Shown here: positions 1-7,447 of the stretch, piece after piece | How positions within the stretch are numbered: the stretch's first letter is position 1 | Layout: each line of letters opens with the position of its first letter | NCBI GenBank assembly: GCA_021604925.1 | Contig: BQJX01000022.1 | Span: 1 to 14,124 of the forward strand | Reading direction: 5' to 3' | Source: Gemmatimonadota bacterium | GTDB lineage: Bacteria > ARS69 | DNA: 14,124 nt | Position numbers and translations under genes: made by a program | The notes under the pieces: model-generated | Seen by the model: only the letters and a program-made list of their open reading frames with translations | Database searches by the model: none | What the model was told of the DNA's origin: nothing

Positions 1-824
1 GCTCCGAACACCGACAGGATCCCGATGCCGGCCCAGACCAGTCGGCTGATCAGGAACGGGGCGTCGTAGCCGATGGGTTCCCGGTTGTAGAACTCCACGC
101 CGCGATCCAGCTTGATCCAGGTTTCGTTGATCCAGCGGAACCCGGACGGCTCCAGCCACATGAGCCACTGGTTCACCTTGGGACTCAGATCCGACGGAGA
201 CCAGTCCCAAAGAAAGAAGACGCTCGCCACGAACAGCACGGTGGGCGCCGCAAAGACCAGGATCGGGCGCTTTGTGATCGACCCGACCGCGAACGACGTG
301 CCGCAGATGAACAGCACGAACGGCAGACTCATGAGGAGTGCCGGTCGCAGGTAGTTCATGACCTCGAACGGGCCGCGGATGCGTTCGGCATCCGCGTGCG
401 GCCAGAGGTGATTGAAGAACATGGCCAGAGCCAGGTGAATCGCCATCACCACCAGGAACAGGACGGTGACCGCGGAGAACTTGGCCCAGATGTACTCGCC
501 GGGCGTGACCTTGGTGGAATGGAGGATCGGCCCCACGTTCAACTCTTCGTCGCGGGGAACGGCCATGCCCGCCGCCACCGCCGCGAAGAACGAATAGAAG
601 ATGAACGCGACCATGGGCATCATGAGTCCGTTCGAGAACTCGGACGTCAGCCAGACCTGCTCGTCGCCGCCGACCGCCGTGTCGCCGGACTGGATGCGCA
701 TGTTTCCACCCGACAGCCCGAACGAGATGAAGCCCAGCAGGATCAGCAGGACCCAGAAAAGGGGGCGCGTGTAGTGGAAGCGCGAGTCCATCCCCATGAG
801 CAGGCGAATGTTTTTCAGGTTCAC
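1..824 (-). CDS. ABC-2 type exporter membrane subunit, 3' end cut by window
   Basis: Membrane subunit of an ABC exporter; partial, with about 274 N-terminal residues visible. It starts at GTG (822-824), and its first bases overlap the stop of the ATPase gene as GTGA, so the two are translationally coupled. Visible pattern: a short cytoplasmic N-terminus (NLKNIRLLMGMDSRFHYTRP), TM helix 1 (LFWVLLILLGFISFGLSG), a periplasmic stretch, then helices containing MVAFIFYSFFAAVAAGMAVP, VTVLFLVVMAIHLALAMFF, LLMSLPFVLFICGTSFAVGS and ILVFAAPTVLFVASVFF. A soluble loop follows with SGFRWINETWIKLDRGVEFYNR, and the last helix runs off the edge. The loop after the helices resembles large permeases that carry a C-terminal M1-type aminopeptidase region (recalled resemblance, not tested). 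Substrate unknown. Sure of ABC-2 type membrane subunit; less sure of subfamily. Confidence 0.8.
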   Translation of the reverse strand, partial: MNLKNIRLLMGMDSRFHYTRPLFWVLLILLGFISFGLSGGNMRIQSGDTAVGGDEQVWLTSEFSNGLMMPMVAFIFYSFFAAVAAGMAVPRDEELNVGPILHSTKVTPGEYIWAKFSAVTVLFLVVMAIHLALAMFFNHLWPHADAERIRGPFEVMNYLRPALLMSLPFVLFICGTSFAVGSITKRPILVFAAPTVLFVASVFFLWDWSPSDLSPKVNQWLMWLEPSGFRWINETWIKLDRGVEFYNREPIGYDAPFLISRLVWAGIGILSVFG

Positions 825-1732
825 GGCGTCCCCCCCGCGGCAACCGGAGCCGGATCCTTCCGGTCCACTTCATTCACCAGGGCCATGTACGCGTCTTCCA
901 GCGTGGGCTCCGCGGCCACGAATCCCGGCGGCGGGTTGCCGTCTCCCACGTACACCCGCACGCGGTTCTGCCCTTCCACCAGGATGGCCTGCGTGACGAG
1001 GAAGTCGTTCTTCAGCCGGTCGAGCTCCTCGTTCGTACCGGTTCCCTCGAAGATGCGACCCTGCAGCGACTCGCGCGCACCGCGCGGGGTGGTCTCCGCC
1101 ACGAGCCGCCCCTTGCTGATCACGGCAAAGCGAGGGCAGAGCACGGCCACATCCTCCACGATGTGCGTGGACAGCAGCACGGTGCGATCCGCGGCAAGTT
1201 CGGCGAGGATCCGATAGAAGCGATGACGCTCTTCCGGGTCGAGCCCGGCGGTCGGCTCATCCACGATCACGAGCGAGGGATTCCCCGCGATTGCCTGGGC
1301 GATTCCGAGCCGCTGTCTCATTCCTCCGGAGTAGCCCTTCACCTTGCGCGTGGCGGCGAAGCTCAGGTTCACGCGCTCCAGCAGCCCGGCCACCAGCTTC
1401 TTCATGCCGCCGGGGGCTTCCACGCCCTTCAGTCGCAGCAGGTACGTGAGCATCTTCTCGCCGGAGAGGCTCGGATAGAAGCCGAAGTCCTGCGGCAGGT
1501 AGCCCAGCTTGGACCTCACCGCCATGGGGTCCGCGAGAACGTCCTGGCCGTCCAGTTCCACCTCGCCGGACGTGGGCTCCAGCAGGCCGGAGACGATCTT
1601 CATGAACGTGGACTTGCCCGCGCCGTTCGGCCCCAGCAGGCCGTACATGCCGCGCGGAACCTCGAGGTTGACACCTTGCAGCGCGGTGACGGGACCGGGG
1701 TAGATCTTCACCAGGTTTCGCACGGTCAACAT
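821..1732 (-). CDS. ABC exporter ATP-binding subunit
   Basis: Cytoplasmic ATPase of 303 aa that powers the membrane subunit encoded directly downstream. All nucleotide-binding motifs are intact: Walker A GPNGAGKST (34-42), Q-loop Q81, signature YSGGMRQR (134-141), Walker B LVIVDEPTAGLD (154-165) and switch H190 in STH. The tail from about residue 210 ends with the PTLEDAYMALV pattern typical of ABC-2/DrrA-CcmA type exporter ATPases. GGAGG lies 6 nt before the ATG. The stop overlaps the start of the membrane-subunit gene, and the TrmB-like gene ends 61 bp upstream on the same strand, so the three probably form one transcript. The transported compound cannot be told from sequence. Confidence 0.95.
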   Translation of the reverse strand: MLTVRNLVKIYPGPVTALQGVNLEVPRGMYGLLGPNGAGKSTFMKIVSGLLEPTSGEVELDGQDVLADPMAVRSKLGYLPQDFGFYPSLSGEKMLTYLLRLKGVEAPGGMKKLVAGLLERVNLSFAATRKVKGYSGGMRQRLGIAQAIAGNPSLVIVDEPTAGLDPEERHRFYRILAELAADRTVLLSTHIVEDVAVLCPRFAVISKGRLVAETTPRGARESLQGRIFEGTGTNEELDRLKNDFLVTQAILVEGQNRVRVYVGDGNPPPGFVAAEPTLEDAYMALVNEVDRKDPAPVAAGGTP

Positions 1733-1793
1733 GCCGGGCCTCCGGGACGGAAGGGGGATTCGCGGGTTCGCGTTCGTGTTGGTACGTGGTCCA

Positions 1794-2651
1794 TCACGGC
1801 GCGGTTCCCTGGGAGTCGTGCCGTTTGCGAAGATTGTGGTATCCGGGGGCTTCCACGGCGCGCAGCGAGTGCAGCGCCCGGAGCCGCTTCCGCACGGGGG
1901 CCAACGACTTGGCGTGCTTCAGCTCGGCCTCCACGCCGCAGAGGATCAACTCCGCCGAAAGCGAACTGTGGTAGACCCACGACAGATAGACGCTCTCGGA
2001 CCAGATCGCCTGCCGCACCGGGCCGCCGTTCGGTTCGAAGTTCGAGACGACGTACTCCGCGCCGTCCACCACGAGGTTCAGCCAGTCGGTGGGCCAGCGT
2101 TCCAGCACGTTCGCGGCGTCGAGGTGCAGGATCATCTCCACGCCGGCCACTTCCGCCGGGGCGTAGCTGAGCGCGGCCACCCGCACGCCGCGCCGCGCCG
2201 CCGCTTCCAGGTCCGGCGCGATCTCCTGCAGCGGGCCGGGGAATCCATCCACGATCGCCACCTCGCGGGCGCGCTCCAGCATTCCACGCGCCCGGGCCAG
2301 CACCGCGTCGCGGGATTGCAGCCGGTAGATCCGCTCGTCGCCGTTTGCCTTCACCCGCCGTGACAGGGACTCGTGCGCGCGCTGTCGATCTTCCTGGAAC
2401 CTGCGGTCCAAGTGTGCCAACAGTTCGTCGGGCGGGACGGGGCTGCACTGCCGGCTTCTGCCCTCGTCCACCATCACGGCCCCCTTCGCCTCCAGCGATT
2501 CGAGGGCCTTGTAGATGTTCGGGGCCGGTTTGCGAAGCGCCTGCCCGATCCGATAGCCGGTCGCCGGGGATTCTTCCAGCAGCCATGAGTAGACATCCGC
2601 CTCCAGCTGCGTGAAACCGAGCGCCACCAGGGGTTCCGTCAGAGAGGACAT
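1794..2651 (-). CDS. TrmB-family transcriptional regulator
   Basis: A 285-aa DNA-binding regulator. Residues 4-75 form a TrmB-type winged helix (LVALGFTQLEADVYSWLLEE, then TGYRIGQALRKPAPNIYKAL as recognition region). A short coiled coil follows (about 78-103), then a PLD-like C-terminal domain (about 110-270) with VAIVDGFPG and LVVDGAEYVVSNFE segments, as in TrmB effector domains. The open frame extends upstream, but ATG at 2651 is preferred: GGAG lies 8 nt before it and the homology begins there. A second in-frame ATG lies at 2672 with no clear ribosome site. The gene is first in line with an ABC exporter and probably controls it. A dyad at 2672-2689 next to its own promoter suggests autoregulation. 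The ligand is unknown; archaeal relatives sense sugars, but that cannot be transferred here. Confidence 0.85.
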   Translation of the reverse strand: MSSLTEPLVALGFTQLEADVYSWLLEESPATGYRIGQALRKPAPNIYKALESLEAKGAVMVDEGRSRQCSPVPPDELLAHLDRRFQEDRQRAHESLSRRVKANGDERIYRLQSRDAVLARARGMLERAREVAIVDGFPGPLQEIAPDLEAAARRGVRVAALSYAPAEVAGVEMILHLDAANVLERWPTDWLNLVVDGAEYVVSNFEPNGGPVRQAIWSESVYLSWVYHSSLSAELILCGVEAELKHAKSLAPVRKRLRALHSLRAVEAPGYHNLRKRHDSQGTAP

Positions 2652-2671
2652 GCCGCAAGCTCCGTGTTTCA

Positions 2672-2689
2672 TAGTATCGTAGACTACTA
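2672..2689. promoter_or_regulatory. Dyad TAGTA-N8-TACTA, candidate TrmB-type operator
   Basis: An 18-bp inverted repeat with perfect 5-bp arms sits between the divergent regulator and glycosylase genes. It covers the predicted start site of the regulator promoter. On the plus strand it fills the spacer of a weak promoter (GTTTCA 2666-2671, AATAAT 2689-2694) facing the glycosylase gene. A protein bound here could control both genes. Known archaeal TrmB sites are also short TACT/AGTA-type dyads (recalled); binding here is inference. Confidence 0.4.
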
Positions 2690-2719
2690 ATAATCGGGCC
2701 AACGACCGGACGATGTCAA
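2690..2719 (-). promoter_or_regulatory. Sigma70-type promoter of the TrmB-like gene
   Basis: On the minus strand a perfect -35 TTGACA (2714-2719) is followed after 18 bp by GATTAT (2690-2695, 4 of 6 to TATAAT). Predicted start is near 2683, giving a leader of about 30 nt. Spotted by eye, not scored. Confidence 0.5.
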
Positions 2720-2764
2720 GGCCCCCGAGCCACCGTCGCAGGGCCACCGCCCCGGGAGCCGCAC

Positions 2765-3982
2765 TTGGAGACGCTCTCCACCGCCGAAGTCCGTCGCCTG
2801 GCGCTGACCCGCGCCGGCCTGCTGAACCCCGCCTGGACCGGCCTGCCGCAGCGGGCGCGAGGTTCCGGCAAGCAGGCGCGACGCGCAACGCAAGCCGTGG
2901 TGGAGCGCTTCGGCTATCTGCAGGTCGATACCGTGTCCATTGCCGGGGCGCGCAGCCACACGATCGTGCTGCTCTCCCGCCTCCCGGGTCTCCGGTACAC
3001 GCTCGGCGAGGAGCTGCTCCAGCCGGGGCAACCGCTCTTCGAGTACTGGGGGCACGAGGCCAGCTGGATGCCGCTGGACGTCTATCCGCACTTCGAGTTT
3101 CGGCGGCGCGCGTTCCGCGAGCATCCCTGGTGGGGCGATATCGTGGGGGCCCACCCGAAGGAAGCGGCGGACCTGCTCAAACGCATCCGGGACGACGGAC
3201 CCATCCGATCCCTCGACATGGAGGGGCGCGGCAGCCGCGGCTGGTGGGACTTGAAGCTCGCCAAGAAGGTGGCCACCGCGCTGTGGTCGTCGGGCGAGCT
3301 GTCCATCCGCGAGCGGAAGAACTTCCAGCGATCCTACGATCTCACGGAGCGTGTGATCCCCGCGGACGTCCTCTCGCGGACCGTGTCCTACGAGCAGGCG
3401 TTGGACTCGCTGTTGCTGCGCGCCCTGGAGGGACACGGCTGGGCGACCACCGGCACGCTGGCCCGGACGTGGCGTCTGCGCAACCGCGCCGCGGACCTGG
3501 CGGCCGCGCTTCAGCGCCTCGAGGACAACGGAGACGTGCTGCCCTGCCGGCTCGTTCCGGCCGACGGACGCGCCCAGCCGGGATGGATCCGGCCGGCAGA
3601 CCTGGAACTTGCCGCGCGACTGCGCCGCGCACGCCCGGCCCGCGATCAGGGCGTCCTGCTCTCCCCCTTCGATCCGGTGCTGTGGGAGCGCGATCGGGTC
3701 CGCACGCTGTTCGGTTTCGACCAGGTGCTGGAGATCTTCAAGCCCGCCGCCACGCGGGTCTACGGGTACTACTGCCTACCCGTGCTCGCCGGGGAGCGGC
3801 TCGTGGCGCGCATGGATCTGAAGGCGGATCGCGCCGCCGGGGAACTGCGGGTTCTCTCGATTCGATTCGAAGGGACGGGCACGGCGCGACCCGCCGAGGC
3901 CGTGGACGGCGAAGCGGCGCGGTCCGCGCTGGATCGTTACGCGTCCGCCGTGGAACTGAAGCCGGTGGGATGGAACGGGTGA
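2765..3982 (+). CDS. YcaQ/AlkZ-family winged-helix DNA glycosylase
   Basis: A 405-aa protein of the HTH_42 family (tandem winged helices), whose characterised members unhook DNA interstrand crosslinks and excise bulky alkylated bases. The catalytic QxD signature of the YcaQ branch is present as Q53-V-D55 in FGYLQVDTVS, followed by the family pattern HTIVLLSRLPGL and, later, FEYWGHEASWMPLD. Near the C-terminus LLSPFDPVLWERDRVRTLFGFD and the YGYYCLPVL strand match the family's conserved end. Length equals that of typical YcaQ (about 400 aa). Start is TTG, with GGGAG at 2754-2758, 6 nt upstream; no ATG is suitably placed. It diverges from the TrmB-like gene and stands alone. Family assignment is firm; the exact substrate is inferred. 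Confidence 0.9.
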   Translation: METLSTAEVRRLALTRAGLLNPAWTGLPQRARGSGKQARRATQAVVERFGYLQVDTVSIAGARSHTIVLLSRLPGLRYTLGEELLQPGQPLFEYWGHEASWMPLDVYPHFEFRRRAFREHPWWGDIVGAHPKEAADLLKRIRDDGPIRSLDMEGRGSRGWWDLKLAKKVATALWSSGELSIRERKNFQRSYDLTERVIPADVLSRTVSYEQALDSLLLRALEGHGWATTGTLARTWRLRNRAADLAAALQRLEDNGDVLPCRLVPADGRAQPGWIRPADLELAARLRRARPARDQGVLLSPFDPVLWERDRVRTLFGFDQVLEIFKPAATRVYGYYCLPVLAGERLVARMDLKADRAAGELRVLSIRFEGTGTARPAEAVDGEAARSALDRYASAVELKPVGWNG

Positions 3983-4011
3983 GCCGGCGCGCACCAGGTA
4001 CGCGCCGGCTC
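3981..4011. terminator. Hairpin between convergent genes
   Basis: A perfect 11-bp stem (GAGCCGGCGCG at 3981-3991, partner at 4001-4011) with a 9-nt loop starts inside the glycosylase stop codon and ends 5 bp before the peptidase stop. No T-tract follows on either side, so it may act as a weak bidirectional terminator or as a 3'-end protector for both transcripts. Confidence 0.55.
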
Positions 4012-4016
4012 CCACC

Positions 4017-5255
4017 TCAGTGCACGCGCTGGATCTTGCGCGCGACCTGGTCGCCGGCGGCGGAGAGCCGCGCGAAGTAGATGCCCGGGGCCGTGGCCTG
4101 GCCCAGCTCGTCCCGTCCGTCCCAACCGGCCACGTGGGTGCCGGGGCTGTAGCGCGAGCGGGCGATCGTGCGAACGCGCACGCCGCGGACGTCGTACACG
4201 GTGATATCCACCATGGACTCCTGCACCAGCGAGAACTCCAGCTCCGTCATCCCGGACGACGGGTTCGGACGCGGCGCGGACAGCGACACGAGACGGGCCG
4301 CGGCCTCCGCGAACTCGGGAGTGGCCACCGGATTCGTGATCAGGTTCGGGCGCTCGGTGACCAGCGTGTCCTCCGCGCGCACGAGGCTCTGCGGCGAGAA
4401 GTGATCCCGGCAATGCTTCAGCGAGTACGACATCAGCAGCGTGGCGTCCGGCGCGTAGGGGTCGCCGTTCGAGTCGGTCTCGCTGCCGGTGTACAGGCAG
4501 GTGGACGAGCTGACCGTACTGCTGCCCAGCCTCGGATCCGCCGGCGTGTCGCACAGCTCATCGCCCGCCCAGCTGCAGTTGGTTCCGTCCACGAGCTCGT
4601 CCCCCAGCGCGGTCTCGTGCGTGTGGAACAGATTGAAGTAGTGCCCGATCTCGTGCGAGAACGTGGAGTGGTTTCCGAGACCGGCGGGATTCGCGGTGCA
4701 GCTGTTGCGCATGGCAATGGCCTGCACACTGCTGAACGTGAACGCCGAGATGCCGCACAGGCCGCCGCTCTCGTAGTTCAGATTCTCGGAGAAGTAGATG
4801 TTGATGGCGTCCGGCACGGTGTTCGTGGTGCGCAGGTCATCGATCTCCGCGAGCGTACTCGTGGTGTAGAAGTCGTCGCTGTCGATGTAGTCGATGGCGC
4901 CCGTCGTGTAGAAGACGATTCCGGCGCCCGCGAAGTGGCCGTTGGCATCCGCCACCGCCTGCTGGTAGCGCGCTTCGGAGAGGCCGCCGGTACCGTCCGA
5001 CTGCCGGACGATGTGGGGTGCGATCGGCACGTAGTACGGACCGCCCAGCAACTCACCCGAGGGCTCACGGTCCTCCAGGAGCTGGATGTAGGCGGCGGCT
5101 TCGGCGGGAGTCAGGGACGTGCCACAGCCCGGGATGGCTTCCGGCGTGGGCTCGGGAACCACGGCGGACTCCCGGTCCGCGCTCCACGCGGTGGTGGCGA
5201 CGAGCATTCCGGAGAACCCCGCAACCAGGCGAAGCGGGCGGCTGACGAACGACAT
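4017..5255 (-). CDS. Secreted M43-like zinc metallopeptidase with FlgD-like C-terminal domain
   Basis: A 412-aa exported protease. A signal peptide spans about 1-26 (basic start, hydrophobic LVAGFSGMLVATTAWSA). The catalytic zinc motif HEIGHYFNLFH is at 201-211 (H201, E202, H205, H211), and the Met-turn is LLMSYS with M275, as in M43 (pappalysin/cytophagalysin) metzincins. Cysteines around 168-282 could form disulfides, which fits an extracellular enzyme. Residues about 330-412 (PNPSSG, ITVYDVRGVRVRTIA, GWDGRDELGQATAPGIYFARL) form a FlgD-like beta domain of the type found at the ends of secreted FCB-group proteins. The open frame reaches further upstream, but ATG 5255 has GGGAGGAG 6 nt before it and begins the signal peptide. 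Stands alone; substrate unknown. Confidence 0.88.
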   Translation of the reverse strand: MSFVSRPLRLVAGFSGMLVATTAWSADRESAVVPEPTPEAIPGCGTSLTPAEAAAYIQLLEDREPSGELLGGPYYVPIAPHIVRQSDGTGGLSEARYQQAVADANGHFAGAGIVFYTTGAIDYIDSDDFYTTSTLAEIDDLRTTNTVPDAINIYFSENLNYESGGLCGISAFTFSSVQAIAMRNSCTANPAGLGNHSTFSHEIGHYFNLFHTHETALGDELVDGTNCSWAGDELCDTPADPRLGSSTVSSSTCLYTGSETDSNGDPYAPDATLLMSYSLKHCRDHFSPQSLVRAEDTLVTERPNLITNPVATPEFAEAAARLVSLSAPRPNPSSGMTELEFSLVQESMVDITVYDVRGVRVRTIARSRYSPGTHVAGWDGRDELGQATAPGIYFARLSAAGDQVARKIQRVH

Positions 5256-5430
5256 GGCAATCTCCTCCCGGTGATCCGGGTCCAAGGGACGGAAGGCGCG
5301 CGAGGGGGGACGCGGCAGGAACCGCTGGATACCCAGGAGAATACCACACTCGGGTGGAGAGGCGGGGAGCGGGGCGGCGACCGAGTGGGCGCGCGGACGG
5401 CGCCACGGCGGGACGAGAGGGCACGAAGAA

Positions 5431-5458
5431 GCCGGAGCGGGGTTTTGCCCACTCCGGC
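5431..5458 (-). terminator. Intrinsic terminator after the MscS gene
   Basis: Minus-strand hairpin: GCCGGAG (5452-5458) pairs with 5431-5437, the stem is extended by one U-G pair and three G-C pairs, and the loop is about 6 nt (CAAAAC). The pyrimidine tail TTCTTC follows at 5425-5430. It lies 23 nt past the stop of the MscS gene and should close the sigma factor/channel operon. The U-G pair forms only in minus-strand RNA. Confidence 0.7.
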
Positions 5459-5481
5459 CACGTTCCACTCGGGCTCCGCGT

Positions 5482-6306
5482 CTAGTTCGCCTGATGCAGG
5501 TGAACATCCCGCTGCGGGAACGGGATCGAGATGCCGGCGGCGTCCATCTTCTCCTTGATGGCGCGAGTCACCTCGAAGTACACGGTCCAGTAGTCCGCTG
5601 TCTTCACCCAGGGGCGCACCACGAAATTGACCGACGAGTCGGCCAGCGCCACCACTTCCACTACCGGGGCCGGCTCCTTCAGGACCGCCGGGTGATCCGC
5701 AAGAATCCCCGCGAGCAGATCCTTCGCCTTGCCGATGTCGTCGTGGTAGCTGATCCCGGCCGTGAGATCCACACGACGCGTGTCGTACGCATTCACGTTG
5801 GTGATCGTGCCTCCCATGACCGACGCGTTCGGGATGATGATCTTCTGGTTGTCGGGCGTGTTCATGGTGGTCGTGAGAATCCCCACGTCCACGATCTTGC
5901 CTTTCACACCCGCCGTGTCCACCACGTCCCCGATCTTGAACGGCTTGAACACCAGGATCAGAACGCCCGCCGCGAAGTTCGAGAGCGAACCCTGGAGCGC
6001 CAGCCCCACCGCCAGTCCCGCGGCACCCAGCACCGCCACGAACGACGTGGTCTCCACCCCGAACTTGTTCAATGCGGCGATGATCGCAAAGATCATGATC
6101 GCCGCGCGGACGATGCTGACCGCGAAGCGCTTGAGCGCTTCGTCGACCTTCCCGCGAGTCATCGCGCGATCGACGGTCCGGCCCAGGAAGCGGGAGAGAA
6201 TCCGCCCCGCGACCAGGATGATGATCGCGCCGATCACGCGCATCCCGTAGAGCGTGAGGAGTTGCACTCCCTGCGTCACGACCTCCTCGAGCTTCACACT
6301 GTCCAT
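5482..6306 (-). CDS. Small-conductance mechanosensitive channel, MscS family
   Basis: An inner-membrane channel of 274 aa, close in length to E. coli MscS (286 aa), that opens under membrane tension to release solutes on osmotic downshock. Three membrane helices are visible at about 18-40, 61-82 and 86-120. The third carries the Gly/Ala-rich pore pattern VLGAAGLAVGLALQGSLSNFAAG, then KPFKIGD (121-127) at the start of the beta domain, NTPDNQKIIIPNA, and the family's closing ISIPFPQRDVHL. AAGGAGG lies 10 nt before the ATG. The DUF3078 gene ends 29 bp upstream on the same strand, and a terminator follows, so this is the last gene of the operon. Family assignment is firm. Confidence 0.95.
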   Translation of the reverse strand: MDSVKLEEVVTQGVQLLTLYGMRVIGAIIILVAGRILSRFLGRTVDRAMTRGKVDEALKRFAVSIVRAAIMIFAIIAALNKFGVETTSFVAVLGAAGLAVGLALQGSLSNFAAGVLILVFKPFKIGDVVDTAGVKGKIVDVGILTTTMNTPDNQKIIIPNASVMGGTITNVNAYDTRRVDLTAGISYHDDIGKAKDLLAGILADHPAVLKEPAPVVEVVALADSSVNFVVRPWVKTADYWTVYFEVTRAIKEKMDAAGISIPFPQRDVHLHQAN

Positions 6307-6335
6307 GAAACGGGCCCCTCCTTGACGGCCTGGTA

Positions 6336-7373
6336 CTACAGGAACCGGTACGTCAGCCCCACGCCGATGGTCTGCTTGAACTGTCCGCCCTTGCGAACGC
6401 CGCCCAGCACCTTGTTCTGCACGGCCTGCAGGACCGCGTCATCCGTGTCGGCCCCGGTCACGTCCACTTTGGTGGCCGCGTTGAACTTGTCGTAGACCCA
6501 CTGCACGTAGAGGTTCACGTTCAGCCACGACGTCACTTCGGACGTGAACGTGTTCTGCCAGTTCACGTCGGGCGACTTCCAGAAGTCCGCGACGGCCTCG
6601 CCGGTCACGGCCCCGGACGCCGCCACCAGCGCGTCGAAGTCCTCCAGGTCGCCGGAGGCACTGTAGAACACCGGCCAGAACACCTGGAGCTTGCTCGTGT
6701 AGAGGATGCGGTCGTCCGCCAGCGGCAGCTTGGCGTCCGTCTGGAACTCCACACCGCCGTCGTTCGTGCTGAACGACTCGGTGGCATCTCCGGTGGCATC
6801 CGTGAACGAGCGCGCGAACGACTGCCGGAATCCGAATCCGATCCGCGAGATGACCTCACGCTCCTCTTCCTGGATGAACGGCCGCGCGATTCCCGCGGTC
6901 TCCGCCACCTTCACCGGATTGAAGAGCAGCTTGCCGATCGGGTCGCTGTCGTCCTGGAACTGGCTGTCCAGACGAAACGCCGCGTACGGATCCGCCCAGC
7001 CACCCAGCGTCCATCGTCCGACCGACTCCAGCAGGACCAGGTCCGTGGTCTTGTCGGGTGCCGCCCAGCGCTTCTTGCCGGGACTCGCGGGATCGAGCTT
7101 CTGGGAGGACGTCTGGCCGTACGCCAGTTGCAGCTGGTTCGACCAGTTGAACTTGGCGTTCAGCTGACGTTTGGCCTCGAAGTCGCCGTTCAGCACCCAG
7201 TTGATGTTGCCCTTGTCGCCGCCGGACCAGTTGTCACTGAACGCGCTCTGCGAGAGGTTCAGGGTGCCGGTCACTCCGAAGTTCCACGGCCCGGGGGGCA
7301 GCGTTTCGGCGCCGGATGACGCGGCACCAACAAGCAGCGCAGCGGTGGCTGCGAAAAAACGAACTCGACTCAT
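6336..7373 (-). CDS. DUF3078-like outer-membrane beta-barrel protein
   Basis: A 345-aa exported protein. Signal peptide about 1-22 (MSRVRFFAATAALLVGAAS, cleavage near SSGA). The mature part is made of alternating hydrophobic/polar strands (WNFGVTGTLNLSQSAFSDNW, NWSNQLQLAYGQ, SRIGFGFRQSF, LNVNLYVQWVYDKF) and ends in GVGLTYRFL, a C-terminal aromatic signal typical of outer-membrane barrels. The N-terminal pattern with SQSAFSDNWSGGDKGNINW matches DUF3078 proteins known from Bacteroidota and relatives; the function of that family is unknown. GGAGG lies 10 nt before the ATG. The gene lies between two MscS-type channels in one operon, pointing to a role in envelope integrity or solute passage across the outer membrane. 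Confidence 0.8.
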   Translation of the reverse strand: MSRVRFFAATAALLVGAASSGAETLPPGPWNFGVTGTLNLSQSAFSDNWSGGDKGNINWVLNGDFEAKRQLNAKFNWSNQLQLAYGQTSSQKLDPASPGKKRWAAPDKTTDLVLLESVGRWTLGGWADPYAAFRLDSQFQDDSDPIGKLLFNPVKVAETAGIARPFIQEEEREVISRIGFGFRQSFARSFTDATGDATESFSTNDGGVEFQTDAKLPLADDRILYTSKLQVFWPVFYSASGDLEDFDALVAASGAVTGEAVADFWKSPDVNWQNTFTSEVTSWLNVNLYVQWVYDKFNAATKVDVTGADTDDAVLQAVQNKVLGGVRKGGQFKQTIGVGLTYRFL

Positions 7374-7447
7374 GGTTCAAAATCCTCCAGTAGGAGTACC
7401 GGGTGAACGGTGGATCCCTGGTGAGTGAATGTGGAATGCAGACCTAG

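Noticed and set aside
1726..2658. Alternative minus-strand frame over the TrmB-like gene
   Set aside because: Gly/Arg-rich with no motif; the frame ending at 1794 has a clear winged helix.
4020..5558. Plus-strand open frame of 512 codons opposite the metallopeptidase
   Set aside because: Arg/Val/His-rich mirror of the coding strand; the minus strand has the signal peptide, zinc site and ribosome site.
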